From Streptomyces sp. NBC_01465 (lineage in GTDB: Bacteria > Actinomycetota > Actinomycetes > Streptomycetales > Streptomycetaceae), in NCBI RefSeq assembly GCF_036227325.1, contig NZ_CP109467.1, positions 3,906,001-3,970,000 on the forward strand: 64,000 nt of DNA, given 5' to 3'. The notes under the pieces are model-generated. The model saw nothing but the letters and a program-made list of their open reading frames with translations. It had not been told where the DNA came from and did no database searches. This document shows, piece by piece, positions 1 to 7,461 of this stretch. Numbering within the stretch: the first letter of the stretch is position 1; every line of letters begins with the position of its first letter. The position numbers were made by a program, and so were the translations under genes.

Positions 1-1089
1 CCCAGCCGTGAACTCCCCGTCCAGCAGCGCCACTCGCTCGCGCATCCCGATCAGACCGAAGCCCGTCGTGGCCACCAGGCCCCCCTTCCCCTCGTCGACG
101 ACCGACAGGGCCAGCGCCTGCGGATCGCGTACGTCTATCGTCACCCTGCACTCCCGGACGCCCGCATGCCGTACGACATTGGTCAGCGACTCCTGCACGA
201 TCCGGAACGCGGCCAGGTCGATGTCCGCGGGCAACTCCCGCCGCTCGCCCTGCCATTCGACGTCCGCCCGCACCCCCGCGTCCCGCGTGGACGCGACGAG
301 ACGGTCCAGGTCCACAAGACCGGGCGTGGGCTCGAGCGGTACGGACTCCGGATCCGCCCCCGCGTCCGTCCGCCGCAGGGCGCCCAGCGTGCGGCGCAGC
401 CCCGACAGGGTCTCGCGGCTGGTGGCCTCGATGGTCGTGAGCGCGTTGCGCGCCTCGGCCGGCTGGGTGTCGATGACCCGGCTGCCCACCCCGGCCTGGA
501 TGGCGATCACCCCGATGCTGTGGGCGATCATGTCGTGCAACTCCCTTGCGATACGCAGGCGTTCGCTCGTCACCGCCTGCGCGGCGGTCTGCGCGGCGAG
601 TTCAGCGGAATGTTCTCTGCGTTCACGGATCGAGTACCCGAGCAGCCAGGCGGCGAGGAGCGTGAGGACGGGCAGCAGGAACAGCTCCTGCTCGGTCCTG
701 GTCGCGCTGATGCCGAGGATGAGGAGTTGGGCCGGAAGCGCCACGGCGGCCGCCGCGATCGCACTGCGGCGCGACCGGGTCGCCACGATGTGGCCGACGA
801 CCGCGGCGCCCACGAGCAGCAGCGGATACGTGACCACTGCGCCGGGCCGCGAAGACGCCGCGACTCCCGACCCGACGAGCACGAACACCAGCCCCACCAG
901 CGGACTGCGCCGCAGCAGCCCGGTGAGGAGGACCGTGAGGGCGACCGCCAGGACGGCCTGCGCACCGACGGCCCGGTCGGGGCGCGACCCGGGCGACACC
1001 ACCAGAATCATCACCAGCGGGTAGAGCACCGCCCCGCACCAGGACAGCACCGTCCGTACCCGCCCCAGCTTCCCTCGCGTCGTCACCAT
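1..1089 (-). CDS. Sensor histidine kinase, NarL/DesK type (C-terminus cut by window edge)
   Basis: An open frame of 363 codons without a stop runs from ATG at 1089 off the left edge, so only the last C-terminal residues are missing. The N-terminal half has several hydrophobic membrane segments. It is followed by an H-box of the HisKA_3 type (RELHDMIAHS, the phospho-acceptor His about residue 184) and an HATPase_c domain whose G-box FGLIGMRERV is the last motif visible. Such kinases autophosphorylate on His and pass phosphate to a NarL/FixJ-type response regulator, which would be expected just beyond the left edge. The signal sensed is unknown. Long opposite-strand frames over this gene are GC-driven artefacts. 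Confidence 0.93.
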   Translation of the reverse strand, partial: MVTTRGKLGRVRTVLSWCGAVLYPLVMILVVSPGSRPDRAVGAQAVLAVALTVLLTGLLRRSPLVGLVFVLVGSGVAASSRPGAVVTYPLLLVGAAVVGHIVATRSRRSAIAAAAVALPAQLLILGISATRTEQELFLLPVLTLLAAWLLGYSIRERREHSAELAAQTAAQAVTSERLRIARELHDMIAHSIGVIAIQAGVGSRVIDTQPAEARNALTTIEATSRETLSGLRRTLGALRRTDAGADPESVPLEPTPGLVDLDRLVASTRDAGVRADVEWQGERRELPADIDLAAFRIVQESLTNVVRHAGVRECRVTIDVRDPQALALSVVDEGKGGLVATTGFGLIGMRERVALLDGEFTAG

Positions 1090-1209
1090 GGCCCGAGAGT
1101 AACGGCCTGACCTGCAAGAAGACATTGGCCCGAGGGCGTACGACCACGGGCTGACGTCACGTCGTACGGTGGAGATGTTGACGGTGAACGCACAAGCCAC
1201 GGGGGCCAC

Positions 1210-1707
1210 ATGACCGACGTACCGCGCCAACGACTCGACGTATCAGGACCGGTGGGAGGATCGGTGGGCATCACCTCGGGCCCCACCCCGTCCCCGGGCC
1301 TGTCCCCCTCCCCGACCCCTCCGGGCGGCGACGGCGGCAGCAGCCCGTCACCCTCGCCCACGCCCTCCCCGTCCCCCAACCCGTCGCCCACCCCCAAACC
1401 GGACTGGGAGGTGGACCCCGACCTCTGGGTCGACCCCAACTGGCTCCGCGAGCGCGCGGCCGACTGCGACGAGGTGGCCGACGCGCTCGCCCGCCTCATC
1501 GGGCCCGCGCAGGACGCGGCGAAGGGTCTCGGCTGGTCGGCGAAGGGGTGGAGCTTCAGCGACAGCATCGACGAGATGCAGGGCCGCTGGCAGGACATCA
1601 ACCAGCTCATACGGGACCGGCTGCACCACGGCGCGGACAACTTCCGTACGTGCGCGGACGCCTACGACGACCTCGAGACGACCAACGCCGCGTACTTCCG
1701 CGGCTGA
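1210..1707 (+). CDS. Small secreted-type helical protein with Pro/Ser-rich N-terminus (WXG100-like partner)
   Basis: A 165-residue protein. Residues about 20-62 are a low-complexity Pro/Ser/Gly linker, and the rest is predicted helical and acidic, with a pair of Trp near GWSAKGWSFS and a C-terminal helix. Size, helicity and the position directly ahead of a clear WXG-motif protein suggest an Esx-like type VII secretion partner, although no canonical W-x-G turn is present in this copy. It is separated from the next gene by 20 bases, so the two are probably co-transcribed. The function call is inference; the coding call is secure from frame and codon bias. Confidence 0.75.
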   Translation: MTDVPRQRLDVSGPVGGSVGITSGPTPSPGLSPSPTPPGGDGGSSPSPSPTPSPSPNPSPTPKPDWEVDPDLWVDPNWLRERAADCDEVADALARLIGPAQDAAKGLGWSAKGWSFSDSIDEMQGRWQDINQLIRDRLHHGADNFRTCADAYDDLETTNAAYFRG

Positions 1708-1727
1708 AGGGCCAGGGCACAGACCTC

Positions 1728-2855
1728 ATGGTGACGTTCAACCAGCTCGTCCAGCTCGATGTCGAGGGCATGGAGAAGTTCGCCCAGCTCTGGGAGGAGA
1801 TCCACAAGGTGGTGGCCAGAGCCCAGGACGGCTTCGGCGACCAGGTGCTCAAACCGCTGCGGGACGAGGTGTGGAAGGGCGAGGGCGGGGATGCCGCCGA
1901 GGCGTACTGCGCGCGCGTCCACATGGACCTCGGGGCGCTCGACGCGGAGGTCAAGAGCCTCCGGAAGTTCATCGACACGGAGGCCGACGGGGCGTCAGGC
2001 ACCGGCGGAGTCAAGGGACTTGAGGGATACCAGCGAACCGCTCTCGACCTGCGCCGCCAGGGCCAGGAGAAGGGAATCACCATCAACGACGACGGCTCTG
2101 TCAGCTGGTCGTCGCTCACCGACCCGAACGATCCGGAGTCCGTACGGGTCGCCGACGACCGCGCCAAGACCGCCCACGCGATCGAGAAGCAGGCCAAGGA
2201 CGTCCTGGACCGGGCGACCGCGGACGACGAGTGGCTGGCCCTCAGCCTCAAGGTGATCTTCGGTACGACGTCCAACTTCGAGACGGAGAACCGCGCTTTC
2301 GACACCCAGGAGGCCACCGCCCACGACCGCAAAGTCCACAACCAGCTCAACAACATGGGTGCCGCCCTCAACGCCAAGGGCATGGTCAACGCCGCGGGCC
2401 TGGTCCAGCACTACCTCGACGGCAGCGGCAAGACTGTCGAGGTCGAGCCGCAGCAGCTGATGAAGGACATCCCCGCCTTCCAGAAGGACGTCGACAAGAC
2501 CCTCGCCACGGACGTCCGCAAGCGCCCCGACGGCCCTTTCACCACCGAGTGGCAGTCGAGCGCGCCGGACCCGAAGGACGGCGACAAGAGCATGGACTGG
2601 TACTACGCGCTCAACCACATCCAGTACCGCACGGTCGGCGAGAAGCACGGCGACACGATCACCTACCACGTCGAGGTGCAGAAGCGGTACGACTGGGGCA
2701 CCCCCAGCGAACACCGCCGCACCCAGCACTCGGGCATGCCCAAGCCCTTCAACACCGACCTGGAGCAGGCCGACATCGCACACCTCAACACCGTAGGAAC
2801 GGCACGGGACTTCAACGTCGTCGGCACCTCGGACGAGATGACGACGACGGCATGA
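1728..2855 (+). CDS. WXG100-family N-terminal domain protein with long C-terminal region (possible type VII secretion effector)
   Basis: A 375-residue protein. The first ~95 residues form a WXG100-like helical hairpin with WKG at residues 49-51 followed by a helix (GGDAAEAYCARV). The remaining ~280 residues are mostly charged. The last ~120 are rich in aromatics (MDWYYALNHIQYR, then a region ending in a Thr-rich tail) and do not match a family I can name. Length and layout resemble polymorphic effectors carrying an Esx-type targeting domain and a variable C-terminus. The stop overlaps the start of a 75-residue membrane protein by 4 bp, which implies translational coupling. An effector role is inference, and no toxin active site is recognised. 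Confidence 0.8.
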   Translation: MVTFNQLVQLDVEGMEKFAQLWEEIHKVVARAQDGFGDQVLKPLRDEVWKGEGGDAAEAYCARVHMDLGALDAEVKSLRKFIDTEADGASGTGGVKGLEGYQRTALDLRRQGQEKGITINDDGSVSWSSLTDPNDPESVRVADDRAKTAHAIEKQAKDVLDRATADDEWLALSLKVIFGTTSNFETENRAFDTQEATAHDRKVHNQLNNMGAALNAKGMVNAAGLVQHYLDGSGKTVEVEPQQLMKDIPAFQKDVDKTLATDVRKRPDGPFTTEWQSSAPDPKDGDKSMDWYYALNHIQYRTVGEKHGDTITYHVEVQKRYDWGTPSEHRRTQHSGMPKPFNTDLEQADIAHLNTVGTARDFNVVGTSDEMTTTA

Positions 2856-3079
2856 GCGAGCGCTACACGGGACGCCATACGGGAACCAGGCCGACCCCTC
2901 CCCCGCCGAAGGACCGCCGTACGCTCAAGAGGGCCGCGCTCTGGGTGCTGATGTCGGCCTGCGTCGTCTTCATCATCTGGACCGCCTGGGCGGCGATCGT
3001 GGGCTGGAACAACCTCGACAACCCGCCCCCCGACGAGGACCACCTCTGCTCGGGCCAGTCCCGTACGTGCGAGCCCTAG
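2852..3079 (+). CDS. Small single-pass membrane protein (possible partner or immunity protein)
   Basis: A 75-residue protein starting at ATG 2852, inside the stop of the WXG-type gene (ATGA overlap). The N-terminus is basic and Pro-rich, followed by one strong membrane span around residues 33-53 and a short outside-facing tail with two Cys (CSGQSRTC). Coupling to the upstream gene suggests the products act together, for example as an immunity or membrane anchor for a secreted protein. No family is recognised. It is last in the three-gene set; the following gene is convergent and ends only 14 bases away. Confidence 0.78.
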   Translation: MSERYTGRHTGTRPTPPPPKDRRTLKRAALWVLMSACVVFIIWTAWAAIVGWNNLDNPPPDEDHLCSGQSRTCEP

Positions 3080-3092
3080 ACGGTCGGCTCCG

Positions 3093-3815
3093 TCAACTAC
3101 CGGGCTCCCAGACCGAGTTGTCGTGCGCGAACAGCACCCGCCGCGGATCGAAGTCGGCGATCCGGTCCAGCCACCCCGGATACCCGGGCAGCGGTCCTGC
3201 CACCCCCTCCAGGGCGGCGCGGCGGGCCAGCTGGGCGGAGGCGTAGTGCGAGGCGAAGTCGTGCGCCTGCCCGGCGAGAATCACCGCGCCGTCGGGCCGG
3301 CGTACGGCGAGGGACTGATGACCGGCGGTGTGGCCGGGGGTCGGGATGATCCACACCCCGGGCAGGATCTCCGCCTCGCCCTCCAGCTCCTCGTACAACA
3401 CCCCGCCGAAGTCAACCAGTTGGTCCGCCGTGTAGTCCCCGCCCCGCGCGGCGCCGAGCTCCTCCCGCTGGACAAAAACGGGCGTCCCCGCGAACAGTGG
3501 ATTGCCGCCGCAGTGATCGAAGTGCAGATGGCAGTTGACGACCTGCGTGATGTCCTCCACCCCCACCCCTGCGGCCCCCAACGCCGCCTCCAGCGGCCTG
3601 CGGTGCGGCCGGTAGTGGGCCTCGGTCTCCGCCCCCGCGTCCCCGAGCCCCGTGTCGAAGAGCAGCAGCCCGCCCTCGTGCCGTACGAGATACGCGAGGA
3701 CCGGCTCGACGCGCGGCTCCCCGCTCCCCGTCTCGGAGGCGGGCCGCACGAAGTACCCAAGATCCAGGCGGCGTACGGGCACGGAGGTATCGCTGGAGAT
3801 CACCATCCGCCCCAT
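3093..3815 (-). CDS. Metallo-beta-lactamase superfamily hydrolase (lactonase-like)
   Basis: A 240-residue protein with the zinc signature HLHFDH at residues 96-101, a second metal-ligand segment PTPGHTAGH near 158-166 and a C-terminal His region (FAHDNS). The arrangement resembles N-acyl-homoserine lactonase-like members of the superfamily. At the usual metal-bridging Asp position the sequence reads AGQAHD, so Gln may replace Asp there, which could change metal loading. The gene lies 22 bases downstream of the carboxymuconolactone decarboxylase in the same direction and is probably in one operon under the ECF41-like sigma factor. The substrate is unknown. Confidence 0.87.
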   Translation of the reverse strand: MGRMVISSDTSVPVRRLDLGYFVRPASETGSGEPRVEPVLAYLVRHEGGLLLFDTGLGDAGAETEAHYRPHRRPLEAALGAAGVGVEDITQVVNCHLHFDHCGGNPLFAGTPVFVQREELGAARGGDYTADQLVDFGGVLYEELEGEAEILPGVWIIPTPGHTAGHQSLAVRRPDGAVILAGQAHDFASHYASAQLARRAALEGVAGPLPGYPGWLDRIADFDPRRVLFAHDNSVWEPGS

Positions 3816-3837
3816 ACTGCCGCCTGCCCCCGCCCGC

Positions 3838-4290
3838 CTACCAGGTCGCGCCCGCGACCTGCCGGGTCGTGGCGTTGAGCCGGTTGAAGAGGTTCGTCAG
3901 CCCGATCATGAGGATGATCGCGGCGAGCTCGTCCTCGGTGAAGTGGTCGGCAGCCGCGTCCCACACGTCGTCCGGCACACCCCGCCCGTCGGCCAGCCGG
4001 GTCGCGGACTCCGCCAGCTCCAGCGCGGCACGCTCGGAGTCACTGAAGTACGGGGCCTCGCGCCACACGGCGACCGAGTGCAGCTGGTCGTCGGTCACCC
4101 CGCTCTTCTTCGCACTCGGTATGCCTCCGACCACACAGGCGCTGCACCCGTTGATCTGCGATACCCGCATGTGGACGAGCTCCATGGTCACTCCGGAGGC
4201 GGCGCTCTTCTCGATCGCCTTGACCAGGTCGAGGATCGCGGTCATCGCGCCGGGGACGATCTGGGCCGGGTTCTTCATTCGTGCCTGCAT
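3838..4290 (-). CDS. Carboxymuconolactone decarboxylase / AhpD-family protein
   Basis: A 150-residue, all-helical AhpD-like protein with the redox pair C-S-A-C within INGCSACVVGG. The His that normally follows the second Cys in AhpD-type relays is absent (VVGGI instead), so a classic peroxidase relay is doubtful. The start at ATG 4290 is supported by AAGGAG seven bases upstream. The gene is divergent from an ECF41-like sigma factor, a pairing typical of that sigma group. The intergenic region carries a -35/-10 pair on this strand matching the ECF41 promoter consensus, so this gene and the downstream hydrolase are the likely sigma targets. Confidence 0.9.
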   Translation of the reverse strand: MQARMKNPAQIVPGAMTAILDLVKAIEKSAASGVTMELVHMRVSQINGCSACVVGGIPSAKKSGVTDDQLHSVAVWREAPYFSDSERAALELAESATRLADGRGVPDDVWDAAADHFTEDELAAIILMIGLTNLFNRLNATTRQVAGATW

Positions 4291-4346
4291 GTCGGAACTC
4301 CTTCGTAAGCTTCCTGAACAGTCTGTTTTCGTCCGTACACAGCACT

Positions 4347-4373
4347 GACGGATCGCAACGAGGGAATGTGACA
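4347..4373 (-). promoter_or_regulatory. ECF41-type promoter for the decarboxylase-hydrolase pair
   Basis: On the minus strand TGTCACA (4373-4367) is followed after 16 bases by CGTC (4350-4347). This matches the -35/-10 pair I recall for ECF41 sigma factors. It points at the decarboxylase start about 57 bases away, and its -35 overlaps the divergent sigma gene's start codon. Confidence 0.6.
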
Positions 4374-5255
4374 GTGGACGAGAAGAATCTTCTGGCCGAG
4401 CGCTTCGAGGAGAACAGGACCCATCTCAGGGCCGTCGCCTACCGCATGCTCGGCTCGGTCGCCGAGGCCGAGGACGCGGTCCAGGAGTCCTGGTTCAGGG
4501 CCGACCGCTCGGACCTCTCCGAGGTCCGGAACCTCTCCGGCTGGCTGACCACGGTCGTGGGCCGCGTCTGCCTCGACATGCTCCGCACCCGCAAGGCCCG
4601 CCGCGAGGACCTCCTCGACACCCACATCCCGGACCCGCTGGTCACCCGCATCGACTCTCCCGTGACCGACCCCGAGCAGGAGGTCCTCCAGGCGGACGCG
4701 GTCGGCCTGGCCCTCCTCGTGGTCCTGGAGACGCTGCCCCCGGCCGAACGTCTCGCCTTCGTACTCCACGACATGTTCGCCGTCCCCTTCGACGACATCG
4801 CCCCGATCGTGGACCGCACCCCCACAACGACCCGCCAGCTCGCCAGCCGCGCCCGCCGCAAGGTCGAGGGCTCGGCCCCGTCCCCCGACCCGGACCAGGC
4901 GCGCCAGCGCGAGGTGGTCGAGGCGTTCCTGGCGGCGGCCCGCGAGGGCGACTTCGAGGCGCTGGTCTCGGTCCTGGACCCGGACATCGTCTTCCGCCTG
5001 GACGCCGGCTCGGACCTCTCCCGTCTCGTACGGGGAGCGACGACGGTGGCGAGCGGCGCCATCACCTTCTCGCGCAACGCCCCCCACTCGCGCCTGGTCC
5101 TCATCAACGGCGAGGTGGGCCTCTTCGCGACCATGGAAGGCAACCCGATCTCGCTCATGGCGTTCACCGTCAAGGACGGCAAGGTCGCGGAGATCAACCT
5201 CCTCACGGACCCGTCCCGCCTAACCCCGATCGCCGACGCCCTCACCACCGGCTGA
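4368..5255 (+). CDS. ECF41-like RNA polymerase sigma factor (SigJ-type with SnoaL-like C-terminal domain)
   Basis: A 295-residue protein from GTG 4368, with GAGGGA just upstream. Sigma region 2 is at about residues 10-75 (AYRMLGSVAEAEDAVQESW) and region 4 at about 110-170 (ALLVVLETLPPAERLAFVLHD, then the HTH around DDIAPIVDRTPTTTRQLASRARR). A ~110-residue SnoaL/NTF2-like extension follows. IPDPLV in the linker and DPSRL near the end resemble the ECF41 motifs that modulate activity, while the DGGGR motif of typical members is not evident. There is no anti-sigma gene beside it, as usual for ECF41. The 3' end overlaps the convergent ATPase gene by 36 bp. Confidence 0.92.
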   Translation: MTVDEKNLLAERFEENRTHLRAVAYRMLGSVAEAEDAVQESWFRADRSDLSEVRNLSGWLTTVVGRVCLDMLRTRKARREDLLDTHIPDPLVTRIDSPVTDPEQEVLQADAVGLALLVVLETLPPAERLAFVLHDMFAVPFDDIAPIVDRTPTTTRQLASRARRKVEGSAPSPDPDQARQREVVEAFLAAAREGDFEALVSVLDPDIVFRLDAGSDLSRLVRGATTVASGAITFSRNAPHSRLVLINGEVGLFATMEGNPISLMAFTVKDGKVAEINLLTDPSRLTPIADALTTG

Positions 5256-5687
5256 GGCCCCCAACTCGAACCAGACCCCCTTGGCATGCCGCCCACCCCG
5301 GTCCTGTACGACCCCCCACAGGTCCGCGGTGGCGGCAACAACCCCCAGCCCGAGCCCGTAGCACTCCAGCGCCCCGGCCTGCCGCGGCACGGGCAGGGCG
5401 GAACTCTCGTCGAAGACACTGACCCGCACCCGCCACGGCCGCACCAGCATGCGCACCATCGCCTCGCCCTTGGTGTGCAGATGGACGTTGGTGACGAGCT
5501 CCGAGGTGCAGAGGGTGGCGGCCGCGACGAGGTGCGCGAGCTCGCGCGCGAGCAGAACGGAGCCGACGAAGTCGCGGCAGACCTTGGGCGCGGAGGCATC
5601 CCCCGGGGTGAACAGGCTGTAGGTGTGGACGCGTTGGAGGGGCTCCCGGTGCGGGGCATGGCGTTGGTCGGGGTCCAGGTCTTCCAT
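5220..5687 (-). CDS. ATP-binding HATPase_c_2 protein, RsbW/anti-sigma-like regulator
   Basis: A 155-residue GHKL-type ATPase. The N-box region SELVTNVHLHTKG and the following GLGLGVVAATADLWG segment are characteristic of Streptomyces single-domain RsbW-like kinases. The start at ATG 5687 is chosen over upstream in-frame codons because GAAGGGA precedes it at a suitable distance. It is divergent from an XRE/DUF5753 regulator followed by DUF397. This trio recurs widely in Streptomyces as WhiJ-like developmental modules, so the likely role is modulating that regulator or a sigma factor. The C-terminal 36 bp overlap the sigma gene tail-to-tail. Confidence 0.88.
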   Translation of the reverse strand: MEDLDPDQRHAPHREPLQRVHTYSLFTPGDASAPKVCRDFVGSVLLARELAHLVAAATLCTSELVTNVHLHTKGEAMVRMLVRPWRVRVSVFDESSALPVPRQAGALECYGLGLGVVAATADLWGVVQDRGGRHAKGVWFELGASAGGEGVGDRG

Positions 5688-5909
5688 GGGATGTCCCTTC
5701 GGTGGACGACCCGCCGCGATGGCGTTGTCCGGCCCGGGTGGGTGCCGGGACGGGTGCACTTTCTGCGTACGGGCACAAGGCATTGCCTCAACCTCATAGC
5801 GTGACGATTACACCACCCACGGTAGGGCAGGAGGGTTCTACTTATCAACCCAAACGTCCTAATCGATGGACCAATCCCCCTGACCAGGGCAGACTTTGGG
5901 CGAGCCACT

Positions 5910-5915
5910 GAGGAG
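5910..5915 (+). promoter_or_regulatory. Ribosome binding site deciding the XRE regulator start
   Basis: GAGGAG directly abuts ATG 5916, leaving no spacer, but sits six bases before the in-frame GTG at 5922. GTG 5922 is therefore the better start. Confidence 0.55.
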
Positions 5916-5921
5916 ATGCCT

Positions 5922-6803
5922 GTGGGACTGCGCACCACGATCAGCGAGCGCCAGCGGCGACTCGGGTTCGAGCTCAAACAGCTGCGCGAGCACGCAGGAC
6001 TGAGCGCAGGCGAAGCCGCCGAACGGATCAACATGAGCCGTGGGCAGCTCAGCCACATCGAACTGGGTCGCACGTCCGTCCTGACCGACCGCCTACTTGA
6101 TCTCTGCCAAACGTACGGGCGCGCAGAAGAACCCTACGTAAGTGCTCTGGTCGCCATGTCCGAGGCGACGGGCAAAGGCTGGTGGTCCGCGTACCGCAAA
6201 GTGATCGGGACGGGCCCGCGCAACCTTGCCGAGCTGGAGGACTCGGCCCGCGAACTGCGCACTCACCAGCCTCTGTTCATCCCCGGGCTCCTCCAGACCG
6301 AGGAGTACGCGCGCGCCATCTTCCTGAGCCCGAAGCTGGGCTTCGAGAACATCGACGAAGCGCTAGCGTTCCGCATGGAGCGCCAGCGCGCCCTGACGGC
6401 CGGCTCCCCGCCCGCGGTACACGCCGTCATCCACGAGGCGGCACTGCACATGCGCTTCGGAGGCGCCACGATCCTCCGTCAACAGCTCCTTCACCTGGTC
6501 GAGCTTGCCCGTCTGCCCCATGTGACCATCCAGATCTACCCGTTCACGGCGGAGGCGTACGGCGCACTGAGCGGCCCCTTCCACTACGTACGCCCTACGC
6601 TTCCGGAGCTGGCCACGGTGGTCCTGGAGCAGCCGACCGGCCTCCTCTACCTCACCGAGCGGGAACAACTAGGCCAGTACGACACGTTGTTCGAGCAACT
6701 GTCCGACCACGCGCTGCCCCCCATCAACCCCTCGGCTGCCTCGTCCCCGCAGGCGACAAAGGACTCGACAGCTCTGCTCCAGCACCTCCTCTACTCCCTC
6801 TAG
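5922..6803 (+). CDS. XRE-family regulator with DUF5753 domain (WhiJ-like)
   Basis: About 293 residues. The N-terminal HTH (residues ~12-65: LRQ/LREHAGLSAGEAAERINMSRGQLSHIELG) is followed by a DUF5753 region carrying the hallmark phrases LFIPGLLQTEEYARA, HMRFGG and VTIQIYPF. These regulators pair with a small DUF397 protein, here 11 bases downstream, and often with an RsbW-like ATPase, here divergent upstream. Known relatives act in developmental and antibiotic control. The 228-bp upstream region is comparatively AT-rich and should hold both divergent promoters. Confidence 0.93.
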   Translation: MGLRTTISERQRRLGFELKQLREHAGLSAGEAAERINMSRGQLSHIELGRTSVLTDRLLDLCQTYGRAEEPYVSALVAMSEATGKGWWSAYRKVIGTGPRNLAELEDSARELRTHQPLFIPGLLQTEEYARAIFLSPKLGFENIDEALAFRMERQRALTAGSPPAVHAVIHEAALHMRFGGATILRQQLLHLVELARLPHVTIQIYPFTAEAYGALSGPFHYVRPTLPELATVVLEQPTGLLYLTEREQLGQYDTLFEQLSDHALPPINPSAASSPQATKDSTALLQHLLYSL

Positions 6804-6814
6804 GAAGGTCCCGG

Positions 6815-7003
6815 ATGCCCGCGCTCACTTGGCAGAAGTCATCGTTCAGCGGCGGCCCGGAGGGCGAGTGCGTCTATGTCACCGCCACCCCAGACGGAAC
6901 GATCCGCCTCCGCGAGAGCGACACCCCCAACACTCAACTCACCACAACGCCCCCGGGCCTCGCCGCACTCCTGAACTACGCGAGGAACAGCGCGCGCCCA
7001 TGA
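6815..7003 (+). CDS. DUF397 small protein
   Basis: A 62-residue protein with the DUF397 signature: WQKSSFSGG at the start, then GECVYV and a C-terminal ALLNYAR. The start ATG 6815 has GGAAGG six bases upstream. DUF397 proteins are the usual partners of XRE/DUF5753 regulators and are thought to antagonise or modulate them. Its stop overlaps the next start as ATGA, tying this regulatory pair to the downstream nuclease-like gene. Confidence 0.93.
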   Translation: MPALTWQKSSFSGGPEGECVYVTATPDGTIRLRESDTPNTQLTTTPPGLAALLNYARNSARP

Positions 7004-7461
7004 CGACCAGTCCCGCGATGCTGGGTGCCGCAGCAGAGCTCCTCGTCGCGGCCGAGTTCGCGTTGGCCGGGCTTCAGGTCTACGAGCCACTGGCAGACGA
7101 CCGCGGAGTCGACCTCCTGGTGGACCTCGGGGCAGGGCGACACCTGTTGGTCCAGGTCAAGTCGGCCCGGATCGGAGCGCGCGACAGCTACATCTTCATG
7201 AGCAAGAAGCACTTCCCGCTGGAACCCCACCGTGCGGTCGCCTTGGTGATCTTTCCAGCCGACGGCGAGCGGGAGTTCTTCTTGATCCCGTCCGCAACAT
7301 GGCAGGACGCATCACCGCCCTTCACCGACTACGACTATGAGGGAAAGAAGAGCGCCCCCGAGTACGGCCTCAGACTGCACCGCCATCATTGGCGCGAGCA
7401 CCTGGCCACATGGTCCCTGCGCGAGCAGATGAAGCTGGTTGTCGGGCAGGCCTCCGGGTGA
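7000..7461 (+). CDS. PD-(D/E)XK nuclease-like protein (DUF4365-like)
   Basis: A 153-residue protein. GAAAELLVAAEFALAG is followed by DRGVDLLVDLG and LLVQVKSAR, matching the helix-E / D / Q-V-K layout of the PD-(D/E)XK nuclease fold as seen in DUF4365-type proteins. The catalytic set would be Glu in the first helix, Asp in GVDLL and Lys in QVK. The C-terminal part is aromatic and charged. It starts inside the DUF397 stop and ends inside the next gene's GTG start, so it is the third of four translationally coupled genes. Nuclease activity is inferred from motif order only. Confidence 0.78.
   Translation: MTTSPAMLGAAAELLVAAEFALAGLQVYEPLADDRGVDLLVDLGAGRHLLVQVKSARIGARDSYIFMSKKHFPLEPHRAVALVIFPADGEREFFLIPSATWQDASPPFTDYDYEGKKSAPEYGLRLHRHHWREHLATWSLREQMKLVVGQASG

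Noticed and set aside
8..1147. Several long open frames on both strands over the first kilobase
   Set aside because: They overlap the histidine kinase frame, which carries the H-box and G-box. The others have Arg/Pro-rich compositions typical of shifted high-GC frames.
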